NCBI GenBank assembly: GCA_903858935.1
Contig: CAIOKO010000234.1
Coordinates: 1-64,000 of the forward strand
DNA from: an uncultured Schlesneria sp.
GTDB lineage: Bacteria > Planctomycetota > Planctomycetia > Planctomycetales > Planctomycetaceae
Direction of reading: 5' to 3'
Length of the DNA stretch: 64,000 nucleotides
Shown: positions 1 through 10,384 of the stretch, one piece after another
How the letters are laid out: every line of letters begins with the position of its first letter
Position numbering within the stretch: position 1 is the first letter of the stretch
The notes under the pieces: generated by a model
The model's input: the letters and a program-made list of their open reading frames with translations, nothing else
Database searches by the model: none
Told to the model about the DNA's origin: nothing
Position numbers and translations under genes: made by a program

Positions 1-36
1 ATGGACATCCAAACCAACGAATCGTAATGTACTCAT

Positions 37-126
37 GGACCAGTCCTCCCGTTGTGGCTCTGTGGAAAAAGGATCGAAACGCTCGATCCATTAAACACAA
101 CCCACGTATCCGTGGGCGACTGGTCC
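37..126. repeat. Structured palindromic intergenic element
   Basis: A 9-base inverted repeat (GGACCAGTC at 37-45 and GACTGGTCC at 118-126) encloses two further hairpins: GGATCGA/TCGATCC at 71-89 and CCCACG/CGTGGG at 101-116. The nested, cloverleaf-like plan resembles the other short dispersed palindromic elements in this window, but its sequence differs. No convincing gene is present in bases 1-293. The short open frame across it shows no protein-like features. Confidence 0.4.
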
Positions 127-159
127 TTCCATTATGTCTACAGAAAACAACCGCAATAG

Positions 160-262
160 AGTTGATCTGGTTGACCAACTTGGCCAACTTCAAACCTGGG
201 AAAAGCCTATGAAACAGGGAACTCGACCAACTTCACCAACTTTTTTCGATGCTTCGATGTGA
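160..262 (-). repeat. Single inverted copy of the 161-bp repeat family
   Basis: Read on the reverse strand, this stretch matches the core of the tandem repeat found at 29053-29842. Shared landmarks, in the same order, are the CATCGAAAAAA run, AGTTGG repeats, GAGTTCCCTGTTTCATAGGC and the GAAGTTGGCCAA arm. It shows that the repeat exists outside the array, in the opposite orientation, about 29 kb away. It lies just downstream of the stop of the DUF3299 lipoprotein gene. Confidence 0.65.
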
Positions 263-293
263 CGTATAAGACCGGTGAGTGAGGTTTTCAACA

Positions 294-1124
294 TCATCGG
301 TCGATCACGATGGCCTGATCGATGAGGTAGAGGCCGTAAGGCTTTCCGTCCTGGGCTAGCATCTGGATCTTGAGTGTTCCGACGACGTCGAAGGCGCGTG
401 TGGCCGGGATATAGCTGGTGGTTTTTCCAGGTTTCATGTCGATCTGGACCAGATCATAAACTTTGGGGTCGCGGCCGAAGCAGCAAATCTGATTGTCGCG
501 GGCCAGCACAAACCGTTCGATCCCTTCGGTCTCGTAGGTCGGGTACATGAAGCCGCGAATGCGAACGGTCTTCCCGTTTAAGCCCTTTAACCAGTCTGGC
601 ATCAGATCGACCGCGTTTTCGACGACCGGTTCCATGTTGCAGACTTTCAGCAGATCCAGATCGTCAAACGAAACTCGTAAGGCACCGGTCTTCGGTTCGG
701 TTTGAAATTTCTTGTCTTTGATCAGAATTTCGATCTGATTCGAAGGCTTGGCGGCGGCAGTCTCGGTTGTCGGCAGGCCAGATGGCGGCAAGCCTGAATC
801 GGGCTTTTGATCGCCGGCGGGGATACTCATCAAAGCACGAACGCTGGAGACCACATTAACCGGCACCAGAGCTGATGCTGGTAAGAGCTCGAACTCGTCC
901 ACTCGCTCGTCTGCAGCCAGCTCGGCTTCGAGAGGTTCTGTTTGGGATTCGGTTTCGGTCACGATGACGGCCTGTTTCGCCGCATCCGATGTTTCTGTTG
1001 CGTCGTGCTCACTTGCCGGACGGTAACCGGTGAGATTTGTCCCGCCACAACCAACGAAGAAAGGGGCGACAAGGGTGATGACCAACAGCAACGCCAGTCG
1101 TTTTTCGCGAGATAAACGTGTCAT
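294..1124 (-). CDS. DUF3299-like lipoprotein
   Basis: A predicted exported lipoprotein of 276 residues. The N-terminus has basic residues, a hydrophobic stretch (about residues 10-25) and a lipobox ending VGC before GGT. A low-complexity, acidic, Thr/Glu-rich linker follows (about 35-150). The C-terminal globular part (about 160-276) contains a QICCFGRDP motif and a VVGTLKI strand. The same pattern (DCCFGGQP, VAGTLRI) appears in the neighbour at 1161-1865, so the two are paralogues and probably co-transcribed. The C-terminal part resembles the DUF3299 family, which has no firmly established biochemical role; the adjacent cysteines might bind metal or form a disulphide, but that is inference. 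Start chosen at 1124 because the signal sequence begins there. Confidence 0.75.
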   Translation of the reverse strand: MTRLSREKRLALLLVITLVAPFFVGCGGTNLTGYRPASEHDATETSDAAKQAVIVTETESQTEPLEAELAADERVDEFELLPASALVPVNVVSSVRALMSIPAGDQKPDSGLPPSGLPTTETAAAKPSNQIEILIKDKKFQTEPKTGALRVSFDDLDLLKVCNMEPVVENAVDLMPDWLKGLNGKTVRIRGFMYPTYETEGIERFVLARDNQICCFGRDPKVYDLVQIDMKPGKTTSYIPATRAFDVVGTLKIQMLAQDGKPYGLYLIDQAIVIDR

Positions 1125-1160
1125 CGGATCGTCCTTGAAACCGCTTTTTGGCGGAAACCA

Positions 1161-1865
1161 TCAGTACCAGGTTTTTGCAGGCGCGAAGTAAGTGCAGTCC
1201 AACTGGTAGACCGGCATCAGGCCACTCTCATCAAGGGTAGGCTCGATGCGTAATGTTCCGGCGACACCGACCAATTGCTTTTCATGGTAATTGACGGTTT
1301 TTCCGCCTTTCATATGCACAAGAATCATATCGGTTGGTTTGGGTTGTCCGCCAAAGCAGCAATCTCCTGAGTCTTTACAGAGAACAAACTGCTTCAAATC
1401 CCGAGTTTCCCGAAAGGGGAACATATAACCCTTGAGGTAAATCTGCTTCTCTGCAAGCTTTGCGACGTCGGCGTGGACATTCTGGTTTGGAAAACCTTTC
1501 TGGGAAATGTCACTGTTGAAATTGACCCGCTGAAAACCGGGTGGAATTTCAGTTGCATAGCTGTGTAAGTGCAGACCTGCAAACGAGATGAAGATCGCCA
1601 GCATTAACACAAGGCTCGACAAAGCAATCGGCCCGCCGCTCAATTCGCCCTGAGATTTCGAAATCTGATAATACGCGATAAATGCCAACACAATACCGAC
1701 TAATGGCACGATCAGCAGCAGGTCCGATAGGCCCGCCAACATCGACAAGCAGACGAACGCCATGCTTACGGGAACCAGTGGCGGCATGGGCCGGTATTGG
1801 AATTCGTCCTGGCCAAATTCTGGTTGATTGAGGGATTCGGACATCATTTCTCGTACCACTGACAT
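1161..1865 (-). CDS. DUF3299-like membrane protein
   Basis: Predicted inner-membrane protein of 234 residues. Three hydrophobic segments lie in the first half: two close together after RPMPPLVPVS, and one around SSLVLMLAIFISFAGL. A globular C-terminal DUF3299-like domain then carries DCCFGGQP, equivalent to the CCFG motif of the paralogue downstream. The open frame extends upstream to 2024. The ATG at 1865 is preferred because AGGTGA lies about 7 bases before it and the upstream extension is not protein-like. The gap to the lipoprotein gene is about 36 bases, which suggests an operon. Function unknown; the pair could act together at the cytoplasmic membrane. Confidence 0.7.
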   Translation of the reverse strand: MSVVREMMSESLNQPEFGQDEFQYRPMPPLVPVSMAFVCLSMLAGLSDLLLIVPLVGIVLAFIAYYQISKSQGELSGGPIALSSLVLMLAIFISFAGLHLHSYATEIPPGFQRVNFNSDISQKGFPNQNVHADVAKLAEKQIYLKGYMFPFRETRDLKQFVLCKDSGDCCFGGQPKPTDMILVHMKGGKTVNYHEKQLVGVAGTLRIEPTLDESGLMPVYQLDCTYFAPAKTWY

Positions 1866-2295
1866 TTCGTTCACCTGAGTCACGTATGCCCAAAGAATCG
1901 CATTTAACAGAATTCTACCACAAGATATCGCTGCCGTGGCGGAGAATCGAGTCGCCTGGATCTTACGACATACTGACGGACGCCGTTGGTCAAGTCCAGA
2001 CTTCGCCGGACAATCCGTTCCCAATTGCGGACAATCGCAGCTCGGAAATTCGAAGTTGACGTTGATTTAGGTCATGGGAAATCGAAATGCTTTGGGTTGG
2101 CTCACGCGCCAAATGCAAAGACTGGTGGGCCTCGAAGACTCGACCGCACCCTACGTTAAGCAGATATCACATCAAAATTAACCAAATTTCAAATCACGAA
2201 TGGCGCCCGCGTTTGGGGCAAAAAGACTGCACAAAGCTTCATTCGCAGGGTAATCTTAACGAAGAGATCCGTGCCATCTGCCAGGAAAAAATTCG
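1866..2295. other. Divergent intergenic region
   Basis: This 430-base stretch separates the reverse-strand DUF3299 pair from the forward DUF1501 cluster and must carry both promoters. I see no RNA gene, strong hairpin or repeat in it. The open frame at 2087-2518 overlaps the DUF1501 gene in another frame and is not credible as a gene. Confidence 0.5.
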
Positions 2296-3714
2296 ATGCA
2301 CAAATCAACTGAACATCAATTCGATCCGAATCCGCGTGGTTGTGCCGGCTTTCGCTCGATGCTGCCACGGCGGCAGGCAATCCAGGCGGGTGTCTGTGGA
2401 GGGCTTGGGCTATCACTTGGCGATTTGCTTCGAATGGAAGCACGGGCTGATGATTCCACAACTCAAGCGTTTTCCGCAGCAGCAGGTTCGCGGGATAAAT
2501 TGCCAGGCAAGGCCTTGAGTGTCATTCAGTTGCACCTCGGTGGCGGGATGCCGCAACAGGAGTCGTTCGACCCGAAACCAGAAGCTCCCGTTGAATATCG
2601 AGGCTCATTCGGAGTCACCAGGACAAAATTGGGTGACGTCTTCAGCGACAATTTTCCGAAGACAGCGGCGATCGCCGACAAAGTCACCGTGATTCGCAGC
2701 CTTGTCGGACGAATTCCCGATCACCAGCAGGCGACGTACCACCTCTTTACCGGTTACACACCAACGGCGGTGATTGATTACCCTCAAATGGGTGCCGTTG
2801 TTTCGCACGAACTGGGGATTCGTGGAGACTTGCCTCCCTACATCGCGATTCCGAAAAACAACAGCTTTGCGGGCAATACGGGATTTCTCAGCAGCACATT
2901 CGGGCCATTTGATCTGAATGCAGATCCCGGTCAGGCCGGATTTAAAGTGCGGGACTTTTCCGTTCCAGAAGGGGTATCGACTGAAAGGTTTGAGCGTCGT
3001 CGTAGTGCTCGCGACATCGTTGAAAAGCAGATCCGCAAGTTGGAAGCCGATCCCTCAATACTCGACACGATGGACGACTTTTACAAGCGTGCCTACACGT
3101 TGCTGACGTCGTCGCAAGCGCAATCGGCGTTTACGCTCAATGGCGAGACGGAAGAGACGATGCAGCTTTACGGTCGGGATGTTGTTGGCCTTCGCGGTCC
3201 CGATAACAAATTCCACCCGAAAGGTCTCGCGGAACGACTGATACTGGCTCGCCGGCTGGTTCAGGCAGGGACGAGGTTTGTCACCGTCACCTACGGAGAA
3301 TGGGATTCGCACGTGGATACTCGCCGAAGCTGCCTCGACCAGATGCCGGCGCTCGACCATGCCATTGCTGGAATGGTGACCGATCTTGAACAGCGTGGGA
3401 TGCTCGACACAACGTTGTTCTGGGTGACGACGGAATTCGGACGGACTCCCAAGGTGAACGCCACCAGCGGTCGTGATCACTGGGCTCGCTGCTACTCCAA
3501 CTTGCTTGCCGGAGGTGGATTTGCGCGTGGATTGATTTACGGGGCGAGCGATGCCACGGCGGCCGAACCGGCTCGCGACGCTGTACCGCTCGAAGATCTG
3601 CTCTTCACGATCTATCACCAGCTGGGTATCGATGCTGACAAGGAACTGGTGGCATTTGGCACTCGGCCCATTGAAATCATCAAGGATGGAAAACTTGTGG
3701 CGGGACTGCTTTGA
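2296..3714 (+). CDS. DUF1501 domain-containing protein
   Basis: A 472-residue member of the DUF1501 family, which is very common in Planctomycetes and related to the alkaline phosphatase/sulfatase fold; the substrate is not known. A twin-arginine-like leader is visible near residue 24 (RRQAIQAG followed by a Gly/Leu-rich stretch), suggesting Tat export of a folded protein. Family landmarks include the early [17 protein letters not shown] segment, the central GEWDSHVDT segment and the late [20 protein letters not shown] segment. It is the first gene of a forward cluster with a PPC protein, a DUF1549/DUF1553 protein and a cytochrome-WD40 protein. DUF1501 and DUF1549/1553 genes are commonly paired in this phylum, which points to a shared but uncharacterised periplasmic process. 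Confidence 0.9.
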   Translation: MHKSTEHQFDPNPRGCAGFRSMLPRRQAIQAGVCGGLGLSLGDLLRMEARADDSTTQAFSAAAGSRDKLPGKALSVIQLHLGGGMPQQESFDPKPEAPVEYRGSFGVTRTKLGDVFSDNFPKTAAIADKVTVIRSLVGRIPDHQQATYHLFTGYTPTAVIDYPQMGAVVSHELGIRGDLPPYIAIPKNNSFAGNTGFLSSTFGPFDLNADPGQAGFKVRDFSVPEGVSTERFERRRSARDIVEKQIRKLEADPSILDTMDDFYKRAYTLLTSSQAQSAFTLNGETEETMQLYGRDVVGLRGPDNKFHPKGLAERLILARRLVQAGTRFVTVTYGEWDSHVDTRRSCLDQMPALDHAIAGMVTDLEQRGMLDTTLFWVTTEFGRTPKVNATSGRDHWARCYSNLLAGGGFARGLIYGASDATAAEPARDAVPLEDLLFTIYHQLGIDADKELVAFGTRPIEIIKDGKLVAGLL

Positions 3715-3746
3715 TTTTTCGGATGACGGAATGAATCGAGGGCTTT

Positions 3747-3840
3747 TGTGCCACTGCATGACCGTCTTCGGTCACGCAGTGCTTTTTGACCGAGAGAAGA
3801 AAAGACACTGCGTCTCCGAAGACTCCGATGCAGTGGCACA
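3747..3840. repeat. Dispersed 94-bp palindromic element, copy 1
   Basis: The ends are a perfect 13-base inverted repeat (TGTGCCACTGCAT and ATGCAGTGGCACA). Inside are the palindrome ACCGTCTTCGGT, a CAGTGCTTTTTGACC block and a CGAAGACTCCGA block. A clearly related copy lies at 50114-50210 and a more divergent one at 45486-45588. It sits between the stop of the DUF1501 gene and the start of the next gene. Non-autonomous mobile element or REP-like sequence is the likely class. Confidence 0.7.
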
Positions 3841-3879
3841 GATTCAACCCGATTTGAGATGACGGAAAGTGGTTTTGAA

Positions 3880-6381
3880 ATGAATAGGATTGGCTCACGA
3901 CATCGCATCTCGCTATTGCGACTTGTGTCACTCACCATGTTCGCGTTGGCAATCGGGTTCACCACAGCCGCTGATGCCGGAGCGATGCTGCTGCACATTG
4001 GATCGACGACTCCTCGGGTTGGTCAACAAGGAACGACAGTTGAAGTCACCATTCGGGGGATTTGTTTGAAAGACCCTCAGGAAGTCATTTTCTATCGACG
4101 TGGCATCAAAGCCGTCCGGATCGAAACCCTACCAAAGCTCTCTCAACCAATTGGCCTGGTCCACGGTGGTCGGATGGAAGAACAGGTTCGATGCCAGTTC
4201 GAGATTGCCGTCGACTGTCCGCCGGGAGAGCATCCGTTTCGCATCCGTACTGCCACCGAAATCTCGTCGCTGGGGACATTCCATGTTTCTCCCTTTCCTG
4301 TCATTGATGAAAATGAGCAGGGATACAACACAAATGACACTCCGCAAACGGCTCTGGCGGTGACTCCAAACGTCTCGGTTCGCGGACGAATGGGTCCGAG
4401 TGGTCGAGGAGACGTGGATGTTTATCGTGTTCCCGTGGTCGCGGGACAACGGTTGTCAGTCGAAGTCGATTCCGTTCGCATCGCGGATACGCATTACGGC
4501 GGTTCAGAATATGATCTGGCTCTGCGGATTCTGGATGACACCGGTCATGTCATTGCTGTTAACGACGATAATTCCTTGCATCTCCAGGATCCGATGGCGG
4601 CCGTCAAAATTCTTCGTGATGGCTTCGCGTTTGTTGAAGTTCGACGATCGACATTCGTCCAGAATGACAAGGATTACTGCGTCCATATTGGCACGAATCG
4701 TCGGCCACTGGTGGCGTTTCCACCGGGTGGCACGGCGGGAACAAGCCAGTTGTTCCAGATGACAGGTGACCCGCTTGGTGAATTCTCAGAGACACTGGTG
4801 ATCCCGGGCGAAGTTGGAAATTTCGAGTATTTCGGTGACGCTCCTTCGTCAGTTTTGCTCCGATCCAGCCCCTACGGAAACGTTGTTGAGGATTCGGCCG
4901 CGTCGAAGACACTTGTTGAACGACTGCCTGTCGCCCTGAATGGTCGGATTGACCAGCGCGATGACATCGATGAATTTCAAGTCTCCGTGAAGAAAGGTGA
5001 TCGCCTGCGCGTTCGTGTTTTTGCTGCATCGATTGGTTCACCGATCGATGCCATCTTGCGGATTCGACCGCTGCTTGCATCAGGAGAACCTGGCGAACCC
5101 GACCTTGAAGTTGACGACACACCGCTGCCGGAACATGATATTTTTGGAACGTCGTTTCGAGGTGGCGGCGGATTGAAAGAGATTCTTGATCCTTCCGTGA
5201 TCTGGGAGCCCAAGTCGGATGGAAACTACCTGATTCAAATTGCTGATCGAAGTGGCTCGAGTGGCCCCATGGCTGTCTATCGGATTGAAATTGAGCCAGC
5301 TCATGATGCGGTTCACACATTACTTTCCAGTACGGCATTCGACTGGGAAGAATGCATCAGGACGAGTGGCCTGGCGGTCCCGCAAGGGAGTCGCTGGACG
5401 GTCAACGTCAGTCTGCCGCAGGGACAAGGGAGCCGGTATCGCGGAGAACTGGAACTGGTTGCGAACGGTTTGCCGGAAGGGGTGACATTCGCTTCGCCAA
5501 AAGTTCCGGCAGGGCGAACGATCTGGCCAGTGCAGTTTATTGCTGACAAGTCTTTGAAGCCGTGCAGTGCGTTGGTCACACTTGTCGCGAGATCCGCTGA
5601 TGGCGGGGGGGCGATTGAAAGCCGATCACAGCAGAACATTCCTTTCATCAATCATTCTGGTGGTGATGCGTGGCGCACAGTCAGGCTCGATCGATTCGTG
5701 CTGGCTGTGACCGATGCGGCTCCATTTTCTGTCGAGATTAAATCACCTGCCGTAGCACTTGTGCGCGGTGGCGAGTTGGCAATTCCCGTGCGCGTTATCC
5801 GGCAAAGTGGATTCGAAGGACCGGTTGAATTTCAATGCGACTGGGTCTCGCCAGGAGTTTCCGTGCAGCCAACGACTACCATTCGCGCGGGTGAAAGTGA
5901 AGGTTTACTGCGAATTACGGGCGAAGCGAACGCACCCCTTGGAAGATGCCCGCTGGTCGTCACCGCCAGTACGACTCGCGACGACCTTGATCCCTATCTC
6001 GGAACCGGACGCATTCGCGTTTCGTCTGAAATCGTTGACCTGATGATTACCGAGCCTTATGTCGAGCTCGCAAGCCAGCCGGAAAGTGTCCGACGAGGCG
6101 AGCAAAAGCGATATGTCTGGTCCGTTCAGCAGAAGAGTTCGTTTGAAGGTGTCGCCAGCGTGAAGTTGCTTGGACTGCCCAAGGGAGTCACTGTCGTAGA
6201 ACCATTTCCAGTTCTCACAAACGTGTCGAAAGAAATCGCCTTCGACATCAAGGCGACTGACGAAGCCCTTTTAGGAAGCGTCCGTGGAATGTCTTGTGAA
6301 GTGATCGTTCACGCGGGTGGGCAAGAGATTCGTCAAAGAACCGGGAACGGTACTTTGAGGATTGATCCGGGGTTAAGGTGA
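3880..6381 (+). CDS. Exported PPC-domain protein
   Basis: A large exported protein, 833 residues from the chosen ATG at 3880 (an in-frame ATG also occurs at 3859). A signal peptide is clear: basic N-terminus, hydrophobic LVSLTMFALAIGF, then a cleavage-like TAADAGA. Two segments resemble bacterial pre-peptidase C-terminal (PPC) beta-sandwich domains: one around GRGDVDVYRVPVVAGQRLSV, and a second around IDEFQVSVKKGDRLRVRV. The rest appears to be further beta-rich, immunoglobulin-like modules with no catalytic motif I recognise. It lies between DUF1501 and DUF1549/1553 genes, an arrangement common in Planctomycetes, and is probably a secreted or periplasmic partner of them. The exact function is unknown. 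Confidence 0.8.
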   Translation: MNRIGSRHRISLLRLVSLTMFALAIGFTTAADAGAMLLHIGSTTPRVGQQGTTVEVTIRGICLKDPQEVIFYRRGIKAVRIETLPKLSQPIGLVHGGRMEEQVRCQFEIAVDCPPGEHPFRIRTATEISSLGTFHVSPFPVIDENEQGYNTNDTPQTALAVTPNVSVRGRMGPSGRGDVDVYRVPVVAGQRLSVEVDSVRIADTHYGGSEYDLALRILDDTGHVIAVNDDNSLHLQDPMAAVKILRDGFAFVEVRRSTFVQNDKDYCVHIGTNRRPLVAFPPGGTAGTSQLFQMTGDPLGEFSETLVIPGEVGNFEYFGDAPSSVLLRSSPYGNVVEDSAASKTLVERLPVALNGRIDQRDDIDEFQVSVKKGDRLRVRVFAASIGSPIDAILRIRPLLASGEPGEPDLEVDDTPLPEHDIFGTSFRGGGGLKEILDPSVIWEPKSDGNYLIQIADRSGSSGPMAVYRIEIEPAHDAVHTLLSSTAFDWEECIRTSGLAVPQGSRWTVNVSLPQGQGSRYRGELELVANGLPEGVTFASPKVPAGRTIWPVQFIADKSLKPCSALVTLVARSADGGGAIESRSQQNIPFINHSGGDAWRTVRLDRFVLAVTDAAPFSVEIKSPAVALVRGGELAIPVRVIRQSGFEGPVEFQCDWVSPGVSVQPTTTIRAGESEGLLRITGEANAPLGRCPLVVTASTTRDDLDPYLGTGRIRVSSEIVDLMITEPYVELASQPESVRRGEQKRYVWSVQQKSSFEGVASVKLLGLPKGVTVVEPFPVLTNVSKEIAFDIKATDEALLGSVRGMSCEVIVHAGGQEIRQRTGNGTLRIDPGLR

Positions 6382-6482
6382 AGGGCATGCAACCAAGTCA
6401 CTGAGGTGATTTCAGAATTGGTCATTATCGGCAAAGCAGACTCAAAGTGATAAAGACAAGAAAACCTGGGCCAAAACGTATC

Positions 6483-8699
6483 ATGCCAATCAATCGTTTT
6501 TCGATCGTTACGCTCGCGTTTTTCGCGTCGTTGTTTTTCCCGTTGACCGTCCGATCGTCGGAGCCGAGTTTTCGTCGGGATGTCATGCCCATTTTCTTTC
6601 GCGCGGGATGCAACGCGGGGACGTGTCATGGCTCGGCCCGAGGTAAAGATGGCTTCATGCTTTCGCTGTTTGGATATGATACGAAAGGGGACTACGAACG
6701 TGTTGTGAACGAGATGATCGGTCGTCGTGTCAATATCGCTGTTCCTGAAGAAAGCTTGCTCTTGCTGAAAGCCACTGGTGCTGTACCGCATACTGGTGGC
6801 AAACTCTTTGGTAAGGACAGTGAGTATTACAAGACCGTGTTGCAATGGATTGAAGCGGGTGCCCCCGATGACATCGGTCAGGTTCCCAGTACGGTGGAAG
6901 TCGTTCTTTCCAGAAAAGGACTGGTGTTCGAGAAAGCGGAATTGAGCGAGGCGTTGACGGTCACCGCGATTGCCAGTGATGGTTCGACACGAGACGTCTC
7001 GCGGCTTGCCCGCTTTTTCTCAAACAACGACAGCGTTGCCAGGATTGATGCCGACGGTCGAGTGACAGCCGTTGGATCGGGTGACACCAACGTTTTCGCG
7101 CGATTCAGTCGTTTCACGGTCGGAGCGGAAGTCATCGTGCTGCCGCCGGAAGCGAAGTTTCAATGGCCAGATCCCGTTGCCGTCAATTTCATTGATGAAC
7201 TTGTCTTCGACCGACTGAAGAAATTACGAGTGGTTCCTTCCGACCTTTGTGACGACGAGACTTTTCTACGACGAGTCACCCTCGATCTTGTTGCTCGACC
7301 TCCGACGCAGGGTGAGTATCGTGAGTTCATGGCGGATACTCGATCCGACAAGCGAGCCATCAAGATTGACCAGCTTCTTGATGACGACGCATTCGCAGAT
7401 TTCTGGACAGCGCTGTGGGCCGAGCAGCTTCGAGTGATCGGCGGCAATTACGCTCCGGTCGCAACTGATGTTAAAGCGGCTGACGCCTTCTACCAGTGGA
7501 TACGCACGCAAAAGCGGTCTCGACGACCACTGAATGAGTTCATCTCTGAGATGGTCGATGCATCAGGGAGCAATTTATCGAACGGACCCGTGAATCTTTA
7601 CACGATGCTGGTTCATAAGCCGCAGTTTGAGCCGAAAGCGTTTGCGGCCGATTTTTCGCAGGCCTTTCTTGGGGTGCAGATCCAATGTGCAGAGTGCCAT
7701 AACCATCCTTTTGATCGTTGGACTCAAGATGATTATTATGGGTTCGTCAGCTTTTTTACCGGGATGAAACGAAAGCCAGGAATTGAACCACGTGAACGAC
7801 GTATCTTTTGTGATACGTCCGCTCCCCCGGCGAAACATCTCGTCGACGGTCGGCCCATGCCCGCCAAGACGCTGGGAAGTGTCGAACCTGTCCCGGCTGG
7901 CGGTGATCCTCGCAAAGCACTGGCCCAGTGGCTCACATCACCGGAAAACGAGATGTTCAGTCGCAATCTTGCAAACCGTATCTGGGCTCAGTTACTTGGT
8001 CGGGGGATTATTGAACCGGTTGATGATGTGCGTGCGAGTAATCCCCCGGTGAACGGTCCGCTGCTGGATTCTCTGTCAAAGCGACTGGTGGAAGTGAAGT
8101 TCGATCTAAGAACTCTCGTTCGGGATATCTGTCACTCGCGAGTTTACCAATTGAGTGCCAGGCCGAATGAGTCAAATGTTCGCGACACCCGTCAGTTCTC
8201 ACATGCCCATTTGCGTCGCTTGCGCGCGGATGTCCTGCTGGATTCCATTGTCGCCGTGACGGGTGTTCCTCGTCGGTTTAGTGGCTTTCCGGATGGGACG
8301 CGAGCCATCGAGTATTATCCGCGCGAATCGGGCGACACGGAAGGGCCACATTTTGGTGACCCGTTTTTCGCGACGTTCGGTCGTTCAAGTCGGGCAACCG
8401 TTTGTGCGTGTGAAACCAAGCGAGAGCCAACCCTTTCGCAAACACTGCACATGGCGGTAGGCGACTCTGTTCGAGATCGACTCAGTGCAAATGGTGAGGT
8501 AAAGCGAGTGCTTGAATCAAAGTCGGGCCCGGAGGATGTCATTGAAGAGCTCTTTGTGAGAGCACTCGGACGGCAACCAAAAAGCGAAGAAACGGCAGCT
8601 ATGCGAGCCCTGATCGGGGATGCTGTGAAAGACCCAGCCGCGTACGAGGACATTCTCTGGAGTCTGCTCAATTCGACTGAGTTTGCGTTCAATCACTGA
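6483..8699 (+). CDS. DUF1549/DUF1553 protein with cytochrome-like motif
   Basis: A 738-residue exported planctomycete protein. After a signal peptide ending near VRSSEP comes a haem-binding-like CNAGTCHGS motif, a Big_2-like immunoglobulin segment (about residues 140-215, with [18 protein letters not shown]), a DUF1549 domain, and a C-terminal DUF1553 domain ([15 protein letters not shown]... and [14 protein letters not shown]). A second CAECH motif lies inside DUF1549. Such proteins are among the most amplified in Planctomycetes; a periplasmic redox or polysaccharide-related role has been suggested but not proven. A GTG at 6447 is in frame, but the ATG at 6483 gives the better signal peptide. 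It follows the PPC protein and precedes a cytochrome-WD40 gene, so all four genes are probably one operon. Confidence 0.9.
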   Translation: MPINRFSIVTLAFFASLFFPLTVRSSEPSFRRDVMPIFFRAGCNAGTCHGSARGKDGFMLSLFGYDTKGDYERVVNEMIGRRVNIAVPEESLLLLKATGAVPHTGGKLFGKDSEYYKTVLQWIEAGAPDDIGQVPSTVEVVLSRKGLVFEKAELSEALTVTAIASDGSTRDVSRLARFFSNNDSVARIDADGRVTAVGSGDTNVFARFSRFTVGAEVIVLPPEAKFQWPDPVAVNFIDELVFDRLKKLRVVPSDLCDDETFLRRVTLDLVARPPTQGEYREFMADTRSDKRAIKIDQLLDDDAFADFWTALWAEQLRVIGGNYAPVATDVKAADAFYQWIRTQKRSRRPLNEFISEMVDASGSNLSNGPVNLYTMLVHKPQFEPKAFAADFSQAFLGVQIQCAECHNHPFDRWTQDDYYGFVSFFTGMKRKPGIEPRERRIFCDTSAPPAKHLVDGRPMPAKTLGSVEPVPAGGDPRKALAQWLTSPENEMFSRNLANRIWAQLLGRGIIEPVDDVRASNPPVNGPLLDSLSKRLVEVKFDLRTLVRDICHSRVYQLSARPNESNVRDTRQFSHAHLRRLRADVLLDSIVAVTGVPRRFSGFPDGTRAIEYYPRESGDTEGPHFGDPFFATFGRSSRATVCACETKREPTLSQTLHMAVGDSVRDRLSANGEVKRVLESKSGPEDVIEELFVRALGRQPKSEETAAMRALIGDAVKDPAAYEDILWSLLNSTEFAFNH

Positions 8700-8887
8700 C
8701 GTCATTCATCATGAAATCCGCGATGTTACTATCTGCCGCATGCAAATCTGTTGTCTTTCCGAAGCACGCACAGCTTGCCGTGTGCAGCGGTTGTGTAAGG
8801 CTGCTGTCAAAGTTAATCGCGCATGGGAGCAGAAGTTTGCTTGAGTCAGGATACGGAGAAATACGATCTCGCTTCAGGCGGAATTCG

Positions 8888-10312
8888 GTGAACCGGAGCG
8901 TCGTGACATCCGCGATCCTCTGGGCATTGTGTCTGACTGTTCACGCCGAAGACGCAAAGCCGGTCACTTACGATGATCACGTGGCGACAATATTCAAGAA
9001 GCATTGCCTGCAGTGTCATGGCGACTCGAAACAGGAAGCGGGATTGAATCTTGCCAGTTATTTGTCGATTCGAAAGGGTGGAAGTGGCGGAGAAGTTGTC
9101 GTTGCGGGGCGTTCAAGTTCCAGTCGACTTTTTAAAGCCATAACGGAAGAAGATCCCGAAGCTCGAATGCCACCCAAAAACGATCCATTGCCGAAAGAGC
9201 AGATTGCACTGATCCAGGCGTGGATTGACACTGGACTTCGGCAAAGTTCCGGCAGCAGCCCCGTGGCCGTGCGAAAGCTGGGCTTTACGCCAACTGCCGT
9301 CGACAAAAGTGACGGCCCGCCTCCCATGCCGCAGAATTTGACTGCGATCGAATCAGCCAGGTTGATTCGGCCGTTCCCGGTGATTGCACTTGCCGCCAGT
9401 CCGCGCGCACCGCTGATTGCCGTCTCATCCTATGAGCGAATCGACTTTGTGGACCCGTCAAGTCGGAACCTGATTGGTTCGGTTCCATTTCCAGAAGGCG
9501 AACCGCATCTCTTGCGTTTCAATCGATCGGGGTCAGTACTGCTAGCTGCAGGAGGGCGACCAGTTCAAAACGGCGTGGCCGTTCTTTACGACGTCAAAAC
9601 GGGAAGGCGACTTGCTGAAATTGGGAACGAGACCGATGTTGTCCTCGCTGCTGATTTGTCTGTTGATGAACAACAGATTGCCATCGGCGGTTCGTCCAGG
9701 GTTGTTAAAGTCTATTCAACGGAAACTGGTTCGCTGGTGCGCTCTCTCGTAAAACATACCGAGTGGATCACAGCAATCGCGTACAGCCCCGACGGCAAGC
9801 TCTTGGCGACTGGCGACCGCGTTGGAAATATTCATCTTTGGGACGCGGCCATCGGCGGTGTTGTGTTGCCGCTTTCCGAACACAAGGCTTCAATCACATC
9901 GCTTTCCTGGCGGTCGGACAGTCAGGTGCTGGCAAGCAGTGGTGAAGATGGGATGATCGTCTGGTGGGACGTCGCCAAGGGCTGGCCTGCGGTTTCAAAA
10001 GCCGACGCGCATCCGCCGCAACGCCCTGCCGGCGTTTTTGGGAAGATTGCAAATGGGGTGCTTGCTGCTTCCTTTGGTCCTGGCGGCGAACTCGTGACCT
10101 GCGGTCGTGACCGGACCGTACGGTTATGGGCGAGTGACGGAAATCTCCTAAAGGCCTTTGGTCCGGATTCGAACAAGGCTGGTGATTCTCAGATTTCCAG
10201 TATTCGAATTTTGCCTTTACAAGTTTCGCTGACTTTTGATGGCAGAATCGTTGTTTCGGGTGACTCCGCTGGGCAGCTGAATTCCTGGCCAATTGAATCA
10301 GTTCAAAAGTAG
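8888..10312 (+). CDS. Cytochrome c-like/WD40 repeat protein
   Basis: An exported protein of 474 residues from the GTG at 8888. The N-terminal planctomycete cytochrome c-like domain has the haem-binding motif CLQCH and the family ending [24 protein letters not shown] beta-propeller made of WD40 repeats follows, recognisable from units such as [20 protein letters not shown] and [17 protein letters not shown]. The open frame reaches back to 8711. The GTG at 8888 is preferred because AGGCGGA lies 5 bases upstream and a signal peptide ([15 protein letters not shown]) starts directly after it. As the last gene of the DUF1501 cluster, it may provide electron transfer or protein docking in the periplasm; this is inferred. 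Confidence 0.82.
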   Translation: MNRSVVTSAILWALCLTVHAEDAKPVTYDDHVATIFKKHCLQCHGDSKQEAGLNLASYLSIRKGGSGGEVVVAGRSSSSRLFKAITEEDPEARMPPKNDPLPKEQIALIQAWIDTGLRQSSGSSPVAVRKLGFTPTAVDKSDGPPPMPQNLTAIESARLIRPFPVIALAASPRAPLIAVSSYERIDFVDPSSRNLIGSVPFPEGEPHLLRFNRSGSVLLAAGGRPVQNGVAVLYDVKTGRRLAEIGNETDVVLAADLSVDEQQIAIGGSSRVVKVYSTETGSLVRSLVKHTEWITAIAYSPDGKLLATGDRVGNIHLWDAAIGGVVLPLSEHKASITSLSWRSDSQVLASSGEDGMIVWWDVAKGWPAVSKADAHPPQRPAGVFGKIANGVLAASFGPGGELVTCGRDRTVRLWASDGNLLKAFGPDSNKAGDSQISSIRILPLQVSLTFDGRIVVSGDSAGQLNSWPIESVQK

Positions 10313-10384
10313 TCACCGTTTGAATCGGTTCAAACAGTAGTCAGTTTCCAGTCTGAATGTCGGGGTCCAGTCTGATCGTCGGGG

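Noticed and set aside
3551-3862. Small protein with a TVFG peptide overlapping the end of the DUF1501 gene
   Set aside because: The frame runs through the DUF1501 coding region and the palindromic element. The peptide similarity to other copies comes from the repeat.
4604-5338. 244-codon reverse frame inside the PPC protein gene
   Set aside because: It is a shadow of the forward gene, which has a signal peptide and domain matches.
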